This document shows, in pieces, positions 18,389-27,650 of a stretch of DNA of 64,000 bases. A program made the translations under genes and the position numbers. Under the pieces are notes generated by a model that ran no database searches, had not been told where the DNA came from, and worked only from the letters and a program-made list of their open reading frames with translations. The stretch is from assembly GCA_002342805.1 (NCBI GenBank), contig DDQW01000016.1, positions 12,469-76,468 on the forward strand. Reading direction: 5' to 3'. This DNA is from Clostridiales bacterium UBA2432 (lineage in GTDB: Bacteria > Bacillota > Clostridia > Lachnospirales > Vallitaleaceae). The first letter of the stretch is position 1. Every line of letters begins with the position of its first letter.

Positions 18389-19244
18389 TACCTTTCTTTA
18401 AACGACTTGTTGTTCCTTGTAGCAAACGATCTAATATGATCGCTAGGAATACAATCGCAATTCCAGATTGAAATCCACGTCCAACCTCTATACGTCGTAT
18501 TGCGACGAGTACTTCTTGTCCAATACCTTCTGCACCAATCATTGATGAAATAACAACCATCGCCATGGCCATCATTGTTGTTTGATTGACGCCTGTCATA
18601 ATTGAAGATAAGGCTTGTGGAAATTCAATTTTTATTAACATCTGACGAGCCGTTGATCCAAAGGATTTCCCGGCTTCAATAACCTCTTTATCCACATTTG
18701 ATATTCCAAGGTATGTCAAACGGATTAGCGGTGGTATTGCATAAGTTGTTGTTGCAATCAGAGCCGCTACTTTACCAAGGCCGAAAAACATGACCGCCGG
18801 TAATAAATAGACAAAACTAGGCATGGTTTGCATTCCGTCAAGGATGGGTAACATAATACGTTTCGCCATTTCCGATTTAGCCATTAAAATCCCTGCCGGT
18901 AATCCGATGAGTATCGATACAAGAACAGCCACAATAACAATGACAAGCGTATAAATCATTAGATCCCACAGCCCGAATAAGCCAATCGTTAATAGCATCA
19001 GGGATAAAACAGTTCCTGTTTTCCAATTATAGAGTCTAACACCAGCTATAAAAACACCGATAATCATTAACCACCATGGAATAATATTTAATCCTGATTC
19101 GACTAAATTAAATACCATCAATACAAAACCTTGTATAACATCAAAAAGAATCCCCCAGTTTTGTAGCATCCAATCAACAGCTGCATCAATTGGCTTTGTT
19201 ATTTCAAAACTTAATTTTTCAGGAAAATCTAACAAATTATTCAC
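18381..19244 (-). CDS. opuAB: Glycine betaine/proline ABC transporter permease
   Basis: 287 residues, with five to seven membrane helices and the BPD-type signature EAGKSFGSTARQMLIKIEFPQALSSIMTGVNQTTMMAMAMVVISSMIGAEGIG near 195-245, characteristic of ProW/OpuAB. The long N-terminal part (IDAAVDWMLQNWGILFDVIQGFV) is usual in this family. It starts 2 bases after the receptor gene. Unlike lactococcal BusAB, receptor and permease are separate proteins here. Confidence 0.93.
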   Translation of the reverse strand: MNNLLDFPEKLSFEITKPIDAAVDWMLQNWGILFDVIQGFVLMVFNLVESGLNIIPWWLMIIGVFIAGVRLYNWKTGTVLSLMLLTIGLFGLWDLMIYTLVIVIVAVLVSILIGLPAGILMAKSEMAKRIMLPILDGMQTMPSFVYLLPAVMFFGLGKVAALIATTTYAIPPLIRLTYLGISNVDKEVIEAGKSFGSTARQMLIKIEFPQALSSIMTGVNQTTMMAMAMVVISSMIGAEGIGQEVLVAIRRIEVGRGFQSGIAIVFLAIILDRLLQGTTSRLKKGSE

Positions 19245-19246
19245 TC

Positions 19247-20212
19247 CTATTCGCTTAATGCTTCAATAATTTTATCATAAGCTTCTTCGCTTACCATCGG
19301 CTTCCACATCTCTTCATGTTCAACCAAGAACCACATCGCAGCATCTTCTGCTTCAACTTCGTTTTCTTGCATATATCCAAGTCCTGCACTTGTAACTGCT
19401 GATGACGTTTCATAATTACTTAAAAACTCATATACTTCAGGGTGATTTTCTTCAAATTCACTGTTTACACATACCGTAACTTTAACTGCTGGGAAGGCAC
19501 CAATACCTTGTTCAAAGTCTTCAGGACTATATTCACTATCTTCAAGTAGGGTCATATCATAAATTCCCATAATCCATGTTGGTTCCCAGTTATATCCAAC
19601 CCATGGTTCTTCTTTCGCATAGGCTGAAGCTAATGTTGCCGATAAGGTTGCATTTGAATCAATCGTTTTAAAATTATAATATTCATCTAATCCATAAGCT
19701 TCCATTTTATTATGAAGCATGGCTGTTGCCGACCATCCTTCAGGTCCTCCGTAGATGATTCCTTCATCCGGATTCTCTGGATTTGGAAATAAATGGGCAT
19801 AGTCTTTTAAGTCTTCAACTGTTTTAAGATCCGGTGCCAAGGCATTTTCGCCTTCAACTAAATACGTTGGTACATAAATACCTTGTTGATTATCATCAAA
19901 ATTGACTGCAAGTTCTTCATAATCGCCATTAGCAAGATCGTCTTGATAAGACGGTACATTGTCTGACCACAATTCTAACGTTGCATCAATATCATTTGTT
20001 TTCATTCCAGAGACCATAACTGCTGTATCTGCCGTGACCACATTCACATCTGTATCATAACCATTTTCAATAATAAATTTTGCGATTTGATCGTGGAATG
20101 CATTACTATCCCAGTCGCCTTCTCCGATTTTAATTTCTTTTGCTTCTTCAGCACATCCAGATAATGCAAAAACCAACATTAAGCTCAGTGCTACTCCAAT
20201 AATTTTTTTCAT
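19247..20212 (-). CDS. opuAC: Glycine betaine/proline substrate-binding lipoprotein
   Basis: I start at the ATG at 20212, which follows AAGGAGG; the longer frame uses a TTG that overlaps the ribosome site. The 321-residue product has a lipoprotein signal ending in LSGC and a type II binding fold. Tryptophans able to form the quaternary-ammonium cage are present (GDWDSN, ELWSDN, PEGWSA, YNWEPTW). It captures betaine-like osmoprotectants outside the membrane. First gene of the operon controlled by the BusR-type site. Confidence 0.9.
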   Translation of the reverse strand: MKKIIGVALSLMLVFALSGCAEEAKEIKIGEGDWDSNAFHDQIAKFIIENGYDTDVNVVTADTAVMVSGMKTNDIDATLELWSDNVPSYQDDLANGDYEELAVNFDDNQQGIYVPTYLVEGENALAPDLKTVEDLKDYAHLFPNPENPDEGIIYGGPEGWSATAMLHNKMEAYGLDEYYNFKTIDSNATLSATLASAYAKEEPWVGYNWEPTWIMGIYDMTLLEDSEYSPEDFEQGIGAFPAVKVTVCVNSEFEENHPEVYEFLSNYETSSAVTSAGLGYMQENEVEAEDAAMWFLVEHEEMWKPMVSEEAYDKIIEALSE

Positions 20213-20258
20213 AATTCCTCCTTGTGACAACTTTATATTTTTTCCAAGTTGTTTCTTG

Positions 20259-20298
20259 GTGACAATCTTATTCTACACACATGTTGTCACTTTGGCAA
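20259..20298 (-). promoter_or_regulatory. Promoter with bipartite BusR-type operator
   Basis: Minus-strand TTGCCA (20298-20293) and TAGAAT (20275-20270) are 17 bases apart. GTGAC at 20259-20263 and its inverse GTCAC at 20286-20290 are separated by exactly 22 bases; one half lies inside the -35/-10 spacer and the other at the predicted start of transcription. A 22-bp-separated bipartite motif is the known BusR recognition rule. A further TTGTCAC copy (minus-strand reading) at 20230-20224 touches the Shine-Dalgarno region. Confidence 0.8.
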
Positions 20299-20430
20299 GG
20301 AAAAACAACAATTTTGTTACATCTGCCTATTTCAATATGTTTTTTGTGAAAATATTATAGTATTTTTCTTGTTTTCCGAGAATCTTATACGATTCTACTA
20401 ACTTTGTTCGATATTCTTCTAGTAAAACGA

Positions 20431-20459
20431 TTGTTTATTCGATCAAAACATGCTATATT
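20431..20459 (+). promoter_or_regulatory. Possible promoter of MATE gene
   Basis: TTGTTT at 20431-20436 and TATATT at 20454-20459 with a 17-base spacer, about 30 bases before the start codon. Consensus match only. Confidence 0.4.
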
Positions 20460-20491
20460 TCATGATAGATAACATTTACGGAGGATCTACA

Positions 20492-21853
20492 ATGGAAAAA
20501 AACCGACAATTAATTTTAAAAGGAAGTTTAGTTCGAGCTATTTTGACTCTTGCTATTCCGATTATGTTGAATAATCTGATTCAATCATTATATAATCTTG
20601 GCGACGCCTTTTGGGTATCACGTATTGGTGACGTTCAGGTTGCCGCTGTCAACTTTGTATGGCCGGTTTCATTTTTCACCATTTCTTTTGCAACCGGTAT
20701 TGCTGTAGCCGGAGCTGCCATGATTTCTCAATATATCGGTGCCAATCAAATTGCAGATGCCAATGATACAGCTCAACAACTCTACATATTTGCCCTTTTC
20801 TTTGGAATCATTGCTTGTACTTTCGGAATGATTTTTACACCTGCCATTGTTAAATTAATGGGTGCGAAAGGTCTATTACTCTCAGAAAGTATCCTATATT
20901 TACGCATTATATTTATCCAAGTCCCTTTTTTATTTATGATGAATATTTTTCTAGCTATAAATCAAGCGCAGGGGGATACAATTACACCCCTTATATTAAA
21001 CGCCTCTAGCGCAATATTAAATATTTTACTTGACCCAATATTTATCTTTGTCTTTAATATGGGAATAAGTGGCGCAGCTTGGGCTACGGTATTATCCATG
21101 GTTCCTCTATCCCTTTTTGGAATATTCCGTTTATCGAAAGGACTCAACTATATCAAAATCAAACCTTACGATTTAAGATTTAATCTTCAAAAAATGAAGA
21201 TGTTGATTCGCATCGGAATCCCTTCATCGCTTGGAAGCAGTGGTGTGGCTTTCGGCTTTATCATTCTTTTCGGATTCGTTGTTCAATACGGGGATGCTGC
21301 TGTTGCAGCTCTAGGTATCGGTAATCGATTGAATTCACTTGCTTTTATGCCGGCTATCGGCGTCGGCGCTGCCCTAACAACGATAACCGGACAAAACCTA
21401 GGCGCAAACCAGGTCGAACGTGTGGCTAAAGCGTATCGCATATCCATCTTGCTTGCACTTATTTTCCTGATAATGACGTCCTCTATTTTATGGTTTTTTG
21501 CCCCCAACCTAGTGTCTATATTCTCAAGTACTGAGGAAGTTATTCGACACGGAACTTTTTATTTACGTGCTCTTGCCATGACCACATGGAGTATTTCATT
21601 CTTCAATTGTGCACTTGGTCTATTAAACGGATCCGGGCATACGCTACATGCCATGTTTTTAGATGCAAGTCGCCTTTGGCTTATACGCATTCCGCTTATC
21701 ATTATACTCGGAAACCTAACTTCACTTGGCGCTACTGCCGTTTGGTATGCAATTAGTATAAGTAATCTTGTCGCTGCAACTGTCGCCATTATTCTTATAC
21801 TCACTGGCGTATGGAAAAAAACCAAAGTCAGAGATTTACATATTTTAAAATAA
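20492..21853 (+). CDS. MATE family cation antiporter exporter
   Basis: 453 residues from the ATG at 20492, which follows GGAGGATCTACA; 14 upstream codons of the longer frame overlap the promoter. About twelve membrane helices in two similar halves, with family motifs PIMLNNLIQSLYNLGDAFWVSRIGDVQVAAV near 20-50 and GDAAVAALGIGNRLNSLAFMPAIGVGAALTTITGQNLGANQ near 265-305. Such proteins export cationic drugs or metabolites using sodium or protons. Divergent from the betaine operon with a 279-base gap. Substrate not predictable. Confidence 0.9.
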   Translation: MEKNRQLILKGSLVRAILTLAIPIMLNNLIQSLYNLGDAFWVSRIGDVQVAAVNFVWPVSFFTISFATGIAVAGAAMISQYIGANQIADANDTAQQLYIFALFFGIIACTFGMIFTPAIVKLMGAKGLLLSESILYLRIIFIQVPFLFMMNIFLAINQAQGDTITPLILNASSAILNILLDPIFIFVFNMGISGAAWATVLSMVPLSLFGIFRLSKGLNYIKIKPYDLRFNLQKMKMLIRIGIPSSLGSSGVAFGFIILFGFVVQYGDAAVAALGIGNRLNSLAFMPAIGVGAALTTITGQNLGANQVERVAKAYRISILLALIFLIMTSSILWFFAPNLVSIFSSTEEVIRHGTFYLRALAMTTWSISFFNCALGLLNGSGHTLHAMFLDASRLWLIRIPLIIILGNLTSLGATAVWYAISISNLVAATVAIILILTGVWKKTKVRDLHILK

Positions 21854-21920
21854 CTTTTTTTTATGATATACTTATAGTGAAGGTAACTATAATATATATT
21901 ATGAAATGGAGGTATTTTTT

Positions 21921-23135
21921 ATGACGTATGTACAAAATTTACTCAACTCTTTTTTTAACTCAATTCCTTCTGTTATTTCAGCAATCTTGATTTTGATTTT
22001 AGCATTTTTGGTTGCTTTTATTGCAAAGGTAATTACAACTTCAGGACTAAAAAAATTCAAAGCAGACAAATATACAGATAAACTTGGATTGGCTGATGAA
22101 AAAACCGGTAGTTCAATTGAATTTATTGGAAAACTCGTTTTCTTTATTGTATTCTTACTATTCTTACCCGGTGCACTCGACCGCTTAGGTATGCAAAATG
22201 TTTCTCGACCTATTTCTGAACTTGTATCCACTTTTTTAAATTTCATTCCTAATCTTCTTGTTGCTGTTATTATACTTGTTATTGGTTTTTTTATTGCCAA
22301 TATTATCCGTCAATTATTAAAACCAATATTAGTACGTTTACGCGTCGACAAGCTTCAAGAAAAAGCCGGTATTGAGACAAAAGATTCAACAACAATATCA
22401 TCTGTATTGTCTTATGTCGTTTACATTCTTATTCTGATTCCTGTAGTTATCGCTGCTTTACAAGCACTTCGAATAACAGCAATCTCAGAGCCTGCGATTA
22501 TGATGCTCAATAAGATTCTTTTATTTTTACCAAATATTTTTGTAGCCATCGGCATTCTTATTGTCGGAATCTTTATTAGTAAAATCGCTGCCAATCTATT
22601 AATTGCTTTGCTTGCAGGTGTTGGTGCAGATACGCTTCTAAAAAAAATCGCTCCAAAAGCAGATGCAGATAATATACCTTCACTCTCAAAAATTATCGGT
22701 GAATCTGTTCGATACATTATCATTCTTTTATTTGTCGTTGAAGCCATTAATGTTCTTCAACTCGATGTACTGCAATTTGTAGGTGCTGCTATTATTGCAT
22801 ATTTACCATTTGCAATTAGTGCACTCATCATTATTGGACTTGCACTTTTATTAACAACATGGGTAGAATCATTGATTCGCAAGAATTTTCCAAAAGCTAA
22901 CCTATCCATTATGGCTGCCAAAACTGCTATTATGGTTTTAGCTGCCTTTATGGTTTTTAATCAATTAGGTATCGCTCAAACCATTGTAAATACCTTATTT
23001 ATAATTGTCTTAAGCGCAATAGCTATTGCCTTTGCCATAGCATTTGGTGTTGGTGGGCGTCAATTTGCTGCCAATATGCTTAAAAAAGCCGAGTCTAAAC
23101 TTGACGAAGAAACATCCGATACGCCTCTTAAATAA
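21921..23135 (+). CDS. Channel-like membrane protein with conserved TM-helix repeats (MscS-related)
   Basis: 404 residues starting at the ATG at 21921, seven bases after GGAGG. It shows repeated hydrophobic segments each followed by GLKKF/LLKPI-like basic stretches (about residues 15-45, 75-135, 160-215, 250-330), matching the TM_helix repeat seen in mechanosensitive-channel relatives such as CmpX. The C-terminus has AIAFAIAFGVGGRQFAANML, reminiscent of the MscS pore helix. A role in osmotic or membrane-tension response fits the neighbouring osmolyte operon but is inference. It is followed by a strong terminator. Confidence 0.75.
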   Translation: MTYVQNLLNSFFNSIPSVISAILILILAFLVAFIAKVITTSGLKKFKADKYTDKLGLADEKTGSSIEFIGKLVFFIVFLLFLPGALDRLGMQNVSRPISELVSTFLNFIPNLLVAVIILVIGFFIANIIRQLLKPILVRLRVDKLQEKAGIETKDSTTISSVLSYVVYILILIPVVIAALQALRITAISEPAIMMLNKILLFLPNIFVAIGILIVGIFISKIAANLLIALLAGVGADTLLKKIAPKADADNIPSLSKIIGESVRYIIILLFVVEAINVLQLDVLQFVGAAIIAYLPFAISALIIIGLALLLTTWVESLIRKNFPKANLSIMAAKTAIMVLAAFMVFNQLGIAQTIVNTLFIIVLSAIAIAFAIAFGVGGRQFAANMLKKAESKLDEETSDTPLK

Positions 23136-23143
23136 ATAAAGCA

Positions 23144-23189
23144 AAAGCCTTACGATAACATGTTTTTTTGTTATCGTAAGGCTTTTTTT
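23144..23189 (+). terminator. Intrinsic terminator after the channel gene
   Basis: A 17-bp perfect stem (23144-23160 with 23169-23185), eight-base loop and a run of seven T ending at 23189. It also separates the convergent histidine kinase gene. Confidence 0.93.
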
Positions 23190-23200
23190 AATGTTGTGAT

Positions 23201-24658
23201 TTATGAAACTTTTATGACGTCAAACCAGAAAACAACATTATTTTCTTCATTGTAACATCCATATGCTTGTCCTGAGACATTTTGTATGGCTCGAACAATA
23301 GATAGACCCAAACCATAGCTGCTTCTATCCGTGCCTCTTGCTTCATCTGCTTTATAAAATCCATCCCAAATATAATTCATGATTTTTTGTGGGATAGGTT
23401 GTCCTGAATTAATGACTGAAATTCGATACACGTCTTTTTTTTCTTCTATACGAATAGTGATGTTCTTTGTATAACTACAATATTTTCCTGCGTTTGATAG
23501 ATAATTTGCTAAGATCTGTTCAAATCGGACAGGATCAACATTTCCAATCCCATCAATTAATTCAAGGGAAATATTTAGTTGTCTTTCATGAATGAATCCA
23601 TAATATTTTTCTATAAAATTCTCAATTGCTTTTTTTAAAACTATGTTTTCATAATAAAAATCCATATAACCACTTTCAATTCGAGAAAGTTCGAGTATTT
23701 CATTTAATAATCGTTTCATTTTTGTTGATTCTTCAGCTATATACTTAATATACTTATGCTCTTGATCTCGGTCTTTAACAAATCCTTGTGTAATTTCATC
23801 TGCATAACCTTTAATTAATGCAAGGGGTGTTCTAAGCTCATGAGACGCATTTGAAATAAACTTCCTCTGTGATTCGACATCATTTTCGAGTTGTATATTT
23901 TGTTTTTGTAATGTATTCAATGCATCTTTTAACTTGATAGCTAACTGATGAATATCTGTACTTAAATTTTCCAACTCATCACCTGTTTCAATAATTAGCT
24001 CATGATCAAAATTCAGTTTGGAAAGTTCACCTACATGTGTTTGCATCATTCGAATAGGGCGAGTAAATCGTTTTGAGAGATGAGTCACCATAAAACCCGC
24101 AATCATTAGAAAAAGAAACGTTACACTTACAAGAAGTATATTGGCTTGACGAACACTATTTAATATGGGTTCAATTCCTTGAGTTAAATATATGGTCGTT
24201 TCTTCATCAATAACCATCTTTGCAATAAAAAGATGCGTTCCTTCTTTCTCATCATAAAGGGTTCCTAGCTGAGTTGTCTGATTAATCCACGACCAATCTT
24301 TTACAAATTGAGTTGGTATAAAAGGTTTTTTCAACTCTGGCCGATCATTACGGTCAAAATCATTCGGTCCACGAATTCCAATCTCTCGTGATGAAGAATA
24401 GACGATTTCTCCAAACTGCTCTACTGTAATATCATAACTATGCCCGGGATCTAGATTTCCAATTGCACTTCTCCATTCATCATCTGAATACTCAATTGCA
24501 CTTAATAATTCCATACCTTCTATCATATCCGTTTTTACAGAATGATAATATAAAGGTTTTAACAGCAATGAATTCGCCAACAGAAGAACAACTGAAAAAC
24601 TTAGCATAAAACCCATGACTTGAATTGTTAAGCGTTTTGAAATCGCCTTATTCTTCAT
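23201..24658 (-). CDS. Membrane sensor histidine kinase
   Basis: 485 residues: membrane helix near 10-32, extracellular sensor of about 135 residues, second helix near 172-193 (ILLVSVTFLFLMIAGFMVTHL), HAMP domain, phosphoacceptor helix FISNASHELRTPLALIKGYADE, and ATPase domain with NYLSNAGKYC and GLGLSIV. It pairs with the response regulator just upstream, which its gene overlaps by 11 bases. As the last gene of the VTC/DUF4956/Cthe_2159 unit it probably controls that unit. The signal is unknown. Confidence 0.92.
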   Translation of the reverse strand: MKNKAISKRLTIQVMGFMLSFSVVLLLANSLLLKPLYYHSVKTDMIEGMELLSAIEYSDDEWRSAIGNLDPGHSYDITVEQFGEIVYSSSREIGIRGPNDFDRNDRPELKKPFIPTQFVKDWSWINQTTQLGTLYDEKEGTHLFIAKMVIDEETTIYLTQGIEPILNSVRQANILLVSVTFLFLMIAGFMVTHLSKRFTRPIRMMQTHVGELSKLNFDHELIIETGDELENLSTDIHQLAIKLKDALNTLQKQNIQLENDVESQRKFISNASHELRTPLALIKGYADEITQGFVKDRDQEHKYIKYIAEESTKMKRLLNEILELSRIESGYMDFYYENIVLKKAIENFIEKYYGFIHERQLNISLELIDGIGNVDPVRFEQILANYLSNAGKYCSYTKNITIRIEEKKDVYRISVINSGQPIPQKIMNYIWDGFYKADEARGTDRSSYGLGLSIVRAIQNVSGQAYGCYNEENNVVFWFDVIKVS

Positions 24659-25343
24659 AATTCACCTCAAAACGATAGCCATATCCATGTACAGTTTGTA
24701 GATAATCACCATGGCTTCCCAGTTGTTTTCGTAAACGATTAACATGTGTATCGACAGTACTTTCTGAACCTAAGTAATCATATCCCCAAACTTTTTCGAG
24801 TATTTGACCTCGACTAAGAGAAATCCCATGGTTCGTTGCGAGATAGACAAGCAGGTCATATTCTTTACGTTTTAAATCTGTTCGATTTCCTTGGAGGATA
24901 AGACTTCTTCCTTTTATATCAATAATCACCTCTCCAAACACGAGATTATTCTCATCTTTAGAAGACTTTTTCTCTTGTCCCACACGTCTTAAAACCGCTT
25001 CAATTCTTGCTGCCAAAACCATTGGGGTAAAAGGTTTGATTATATAATCATCCGCCCCATTTTCTAAACCGGCGACTTGATCATAATCTTCACCTTTTGC
25101 TGTCAGCATGATAATTGGACAAGATGAATAATCTCGAATACGTTTGCACGCCGTGAATCCATCCATTACAGGCATCATTACATCTAGTAATATCAAATCT
25201 GGCTCCATAACTTTAGTCATTGTAATCGCTTCTTCACCATTTGTGGCTTCAATGACTTGATATCCTCTGTTTTCAAGGATCATTCGAATCATCTCAAGTA
25301 ATCTAGGATCATCATCAACAATTAAAATAGTTATTTTTTTCAT
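24648..25343 (-). CDS. OmpR/PhoB family response regulator
   Basis: The ATG at 25343 is preceded by GGAAGG and gives MKKITILIVDDDPRLL, the normal receiver N-terminus; the longer frame runs into the preceding gene. 231 residues: receiver with the phosphoacceptor in DLILLDVMMPVMDG and Lys in IIKPFTP, then a winged-helix DNA-binding domain (LKRKEYDLLVYLATNHGISLSRGQILEKVWGYDY, STVDTHVNRLRKQL, TVHGYGYRFE). Members bind tandem direct repeats; an 11-bp pair lies upstream of the VTC gene. Confidence 0.94.
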   Translation of the reverse strand: MKKITILIVDDDPRLLEMIRMILENRGYQVIEATNGEEAITMTKVMEPDLILLDVMMPVMDGFTACKRIRDYSSCPIIMLTAKGEDYDQVAGLENGADDYIIKPFTPMVLAARIEAVLRRVGQEKKSSKDENNLVFGEVIIDIKGRSLILQGNRTDLKRKEYDLLVYLATNHGISLSRGQILEKVWGYDYLGSESTVDTHVNRLRKQLGSHGDYLQTVHGYGYRFEVNYEE

Positions 25344-25362
25344 ATGGTTTTCCTTCCAAAGG

Positions 25363-26946
25363 CTATTCTTGAGGTAATTCAAGTGGGTCTTCACCGTTAG
25401 GATGTAGAGGTATCTCGCCTTCTATCCACACAGGACGCTCACCTTTTTGTCTTCCATTTTGAGGTCCACTACCTATACCACCTGTTGTTCCAAATGTCGT
25501 TATCGTATCTGTTAGTTCTATGGATGTATATAGTTCGTCATTAATGTATACATTATATGACTTACCTACTTGCAAATCAATAGAAGAATAGATTAAACTT
25601 TCAAATGCTTTTTCCGGTAAAAGCTCTACTAACGTTTCTTCAGTTTCGTTTGTTATACGTATTTTGACGCCTGCATTCATTGCAGAATCAAAGCCTATGA
25701 CCATTGTATTAATCGTAGATACCTGACTTGGAGTTTGTAACATACCGCTACTTCCCACTGCAACTAAGTCTCCACCTGTCATTTCAAAGGTACCATTATA
25801 ATCCAGACTTCCGTTACCATTGTTTATAGGACCACTTATAATTAGCTTACCACCTGTCATCCAAACATTTCCATTTGAATCTAATCCATCTCCATAACTA
25901 TTAATCGATAATATTCCTCCATTAATATACAAACCAAAATCATAAGTTTTCCCTTCCATCATATCACCTCGACCAAGCGTTTCTGTAGATCCATCTGTAG
26001 CATTTACTCCATCATCACTTGCATTTATGGTCACTTCACCATCATTGATAATAATATCTTTGGCTTCAAGTCCTTCATATGAGTCTTCAATTAAAATAAC
26101 ACCACTATCAATTTGAAGTATTTGGTCTGCATGTACTCCGTCATCTTCAGTTGTCAACGTAATATTTCCTGATTGAATCATCACAGTATCATTACTATGT
26201 ATGCTGTCATCAATGCTATTAACTTGGATTGTACCTGATTTTATATCAACCAGTATATCGGATTGAATTCCTTTCTGTTTTGCTTGAATATCTAGTGTAG
26301 CACCGGATATATGTACTAAATCGTTTCCTTTAATACCATTTCTACCTGCAACAATACTAAGTATAACATCATAGACTATTAAATCATCTTTACTTAAAAT
26401 TGCAGTTTTATCACTTGTTGTAATCGTCAAGTCACCTGTGCCATTAATGACTAAATCTTCTTTTGAGTAAATGGCTCCGTTTGTTCTTTCTATCCCTAAG
26501 TCTTCTGCCTCTTCTTCTAGGTAAACAGATGTATCTTCAATCTTATTATTCGTGTCTTGTAATACAGTAATCACAGGTTCATCTGCCTGTTCGATATAAA
26601 TTGGTGCATCAGAATTATTTGTTAAATTTACACCGGCTAATATTAGCTGAACTTGTCCTTCTTCTTCTGTATTAATACGAATCTGTCCATTATAATCTCC
26701 TACAAGTTTATACGATCCTATTCCAGTTATTTCAATGGAATCCTCATCAATCAATACGTAATCACTGTCGCTAGATGCCGAATTACCTTCTAATGAAATT
26801 ACTACACTCTCTTCCACCTTTTCATTTAAATTATTGGTATTTGTTTCTGCTGCATCCGTTATATCTGGCACTTGCATTGAGCCACATGCTGATAACATTG
26901 CAATAATGACGGTTAAACTGATTACTCTACTTATTCGTTTTTTCAC
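25363..26946 (-). CDS. Cthe_2159-like beta-helix carbohydrate-binding lipoprotein
   Basis: 527 residues with a lipoprotein signal ending in LSAC (Cys21). The body is a series of short beta-rungs (DLVINGTGDLTITTSDKTAILSKDDLIV, VHISGATLDIQAKQKGIQSDILVDIKSGTIQVNSIDDSIHSNDTV, and others), matching the polysaccharide-binding right-handed beta-helix described for Clostridium thermocellum Cthe_2159. Asp-rich turns suggest calcium sites. It would sit on the outer face of the cell membrane. Family members are commonly encoded with VTC and DUF4956 genes, as here. Function beyond acidic-sugar binding is not established. Confidence 0.82.
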   Translation of the reverse strand: MKKRISRVISLTVIIAMLSACGSMQVPDITDAAETNTNNLNEKVEESVVISLEGNSASSDSDYVLIDEDSIEITGIGSYKLVGDYNGQIRINTEEEGQVQLILAGVNLTNNSDAPIYIEQADEPVITVLQDTNNKIEDTSVYLEEEAEDLGIERTNGAIYSKEDLVINGTGDLTITTSDKTAILSKDDLIVYDVILSIVAGRNGIKGNDLVHISGATLDIQAKQKGIQSDILVDIKSGTIQVNSIDDSIHSNDTVMIQSGNITLTTEDDGVHADQILQIDSGVILIEDSYEGLEAKDIIINDGEVTINASDDGVNATDGSTETLGRGDMMEGKTYDFGLYINGGILSINSYGDGLDSNGNVWMTGGKLIISGPINNGNGSLDYNGTFEMTGGDLVAVGSSGMLQTPSQVSTINTMVIGFDSAMNAGVKIRITNETEETLVELLPEKAFESLIYSSIDLQVGKSYNVYINDELYTSIELTDTITTFGTTGGIGSGPQNGRQKGERPVWIEGEIPLHPNGEDPLELPQE

Positions 26947-26957
26947 TTTAATTCCTC

Positions 26958-27632
26958 CTATGCTGCATAGTCGCCATCATAACTTAACATGGCTACACTA
27001 ATAACATCATTTATTTGATCGATTGCATTTACTAAGTTACTTTTATCTGATTTTGTTCTGATCTCAATGGTTAACTCATATTGAGAGGGTACTTTTGTTT
27101 TTGATTTAATCTTATATTGGTTAAGCGATGAATCAAGTTCACCAAATATTTTTTCTTCAGCTTCACTATTGATATAAGATATTATAAGAAGATATGGTTC
27201 TAACCGAAGATCCATATTATTAAAAAATAGTAAAACACTTGTAATAAAAATAAATGAAATAAGTGCTAAAATATACAATCCTGCACCGGTAATAATACCG
27301 GTTCCAATTGCCCAAAACATATAAACAACATCAATCGGATCTTTTATCGAGGTCCTAAAACGAACAATTGAAAGTGCTCCCACCATACCTAATGATAAAA
27401 CAATATTATTCGTGACTCCAATAATAATCATGGCTGAAATCATACTTAATACAACAAGCGATACATTAAATGTTTTTGAGTACATAACACCTTGAAATGT
27501 TTTTTTATAGACATAAAATATACCGACTCCAATAATGATCGCAACTATAAATGAAATACACATTTCTAATAAGGATAAAGCGCCTGTTGTTTGTTCAATA
27601 AAATCATTTTTAAATATATCATTAATCGTCAT
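26958..27632 (-). CDS. DUF4956 membrane protein
   Basis: 224 residues with about four membrane helices in the first 135 residues and a cytosolic ferredoxin-like tail. The loop GMVGALSIVRFRTSIKDPIDVVYMFWAIGTGI (about 83-114) is the diagnostic DUF4956 segment. The family nearly always accompanies VTC-domain genes, suggesting a joint membrane complex; biochemical function is unknown. Located 18 bases after the VTC gene and 11 bases before the lipoprotein gene. Confidence 0.85.
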   Translation of the reverse strand: MTINDIFKNDFIEQTTGALSLLEMCISFIVAIIIGVGIFYVYKKTFQGVMYSKTFNVSLVVLSMISAMIIIGVTNNIVLSLGMVGALSIVRFRTSIKDPIDVVYMFWAIGTGIITGAGLYILALISFIFITSVLLFFNNMDLRLEPYLLIISYINSEAEEKIFGELDSSLNQYKIKSKTKVPSQYELTIEIRTKSDKSNLVNAIDQINDVISVAMLSYDGDYAA

Positions 27633-27650
27633 TTTATTATTTCCCCTTTT

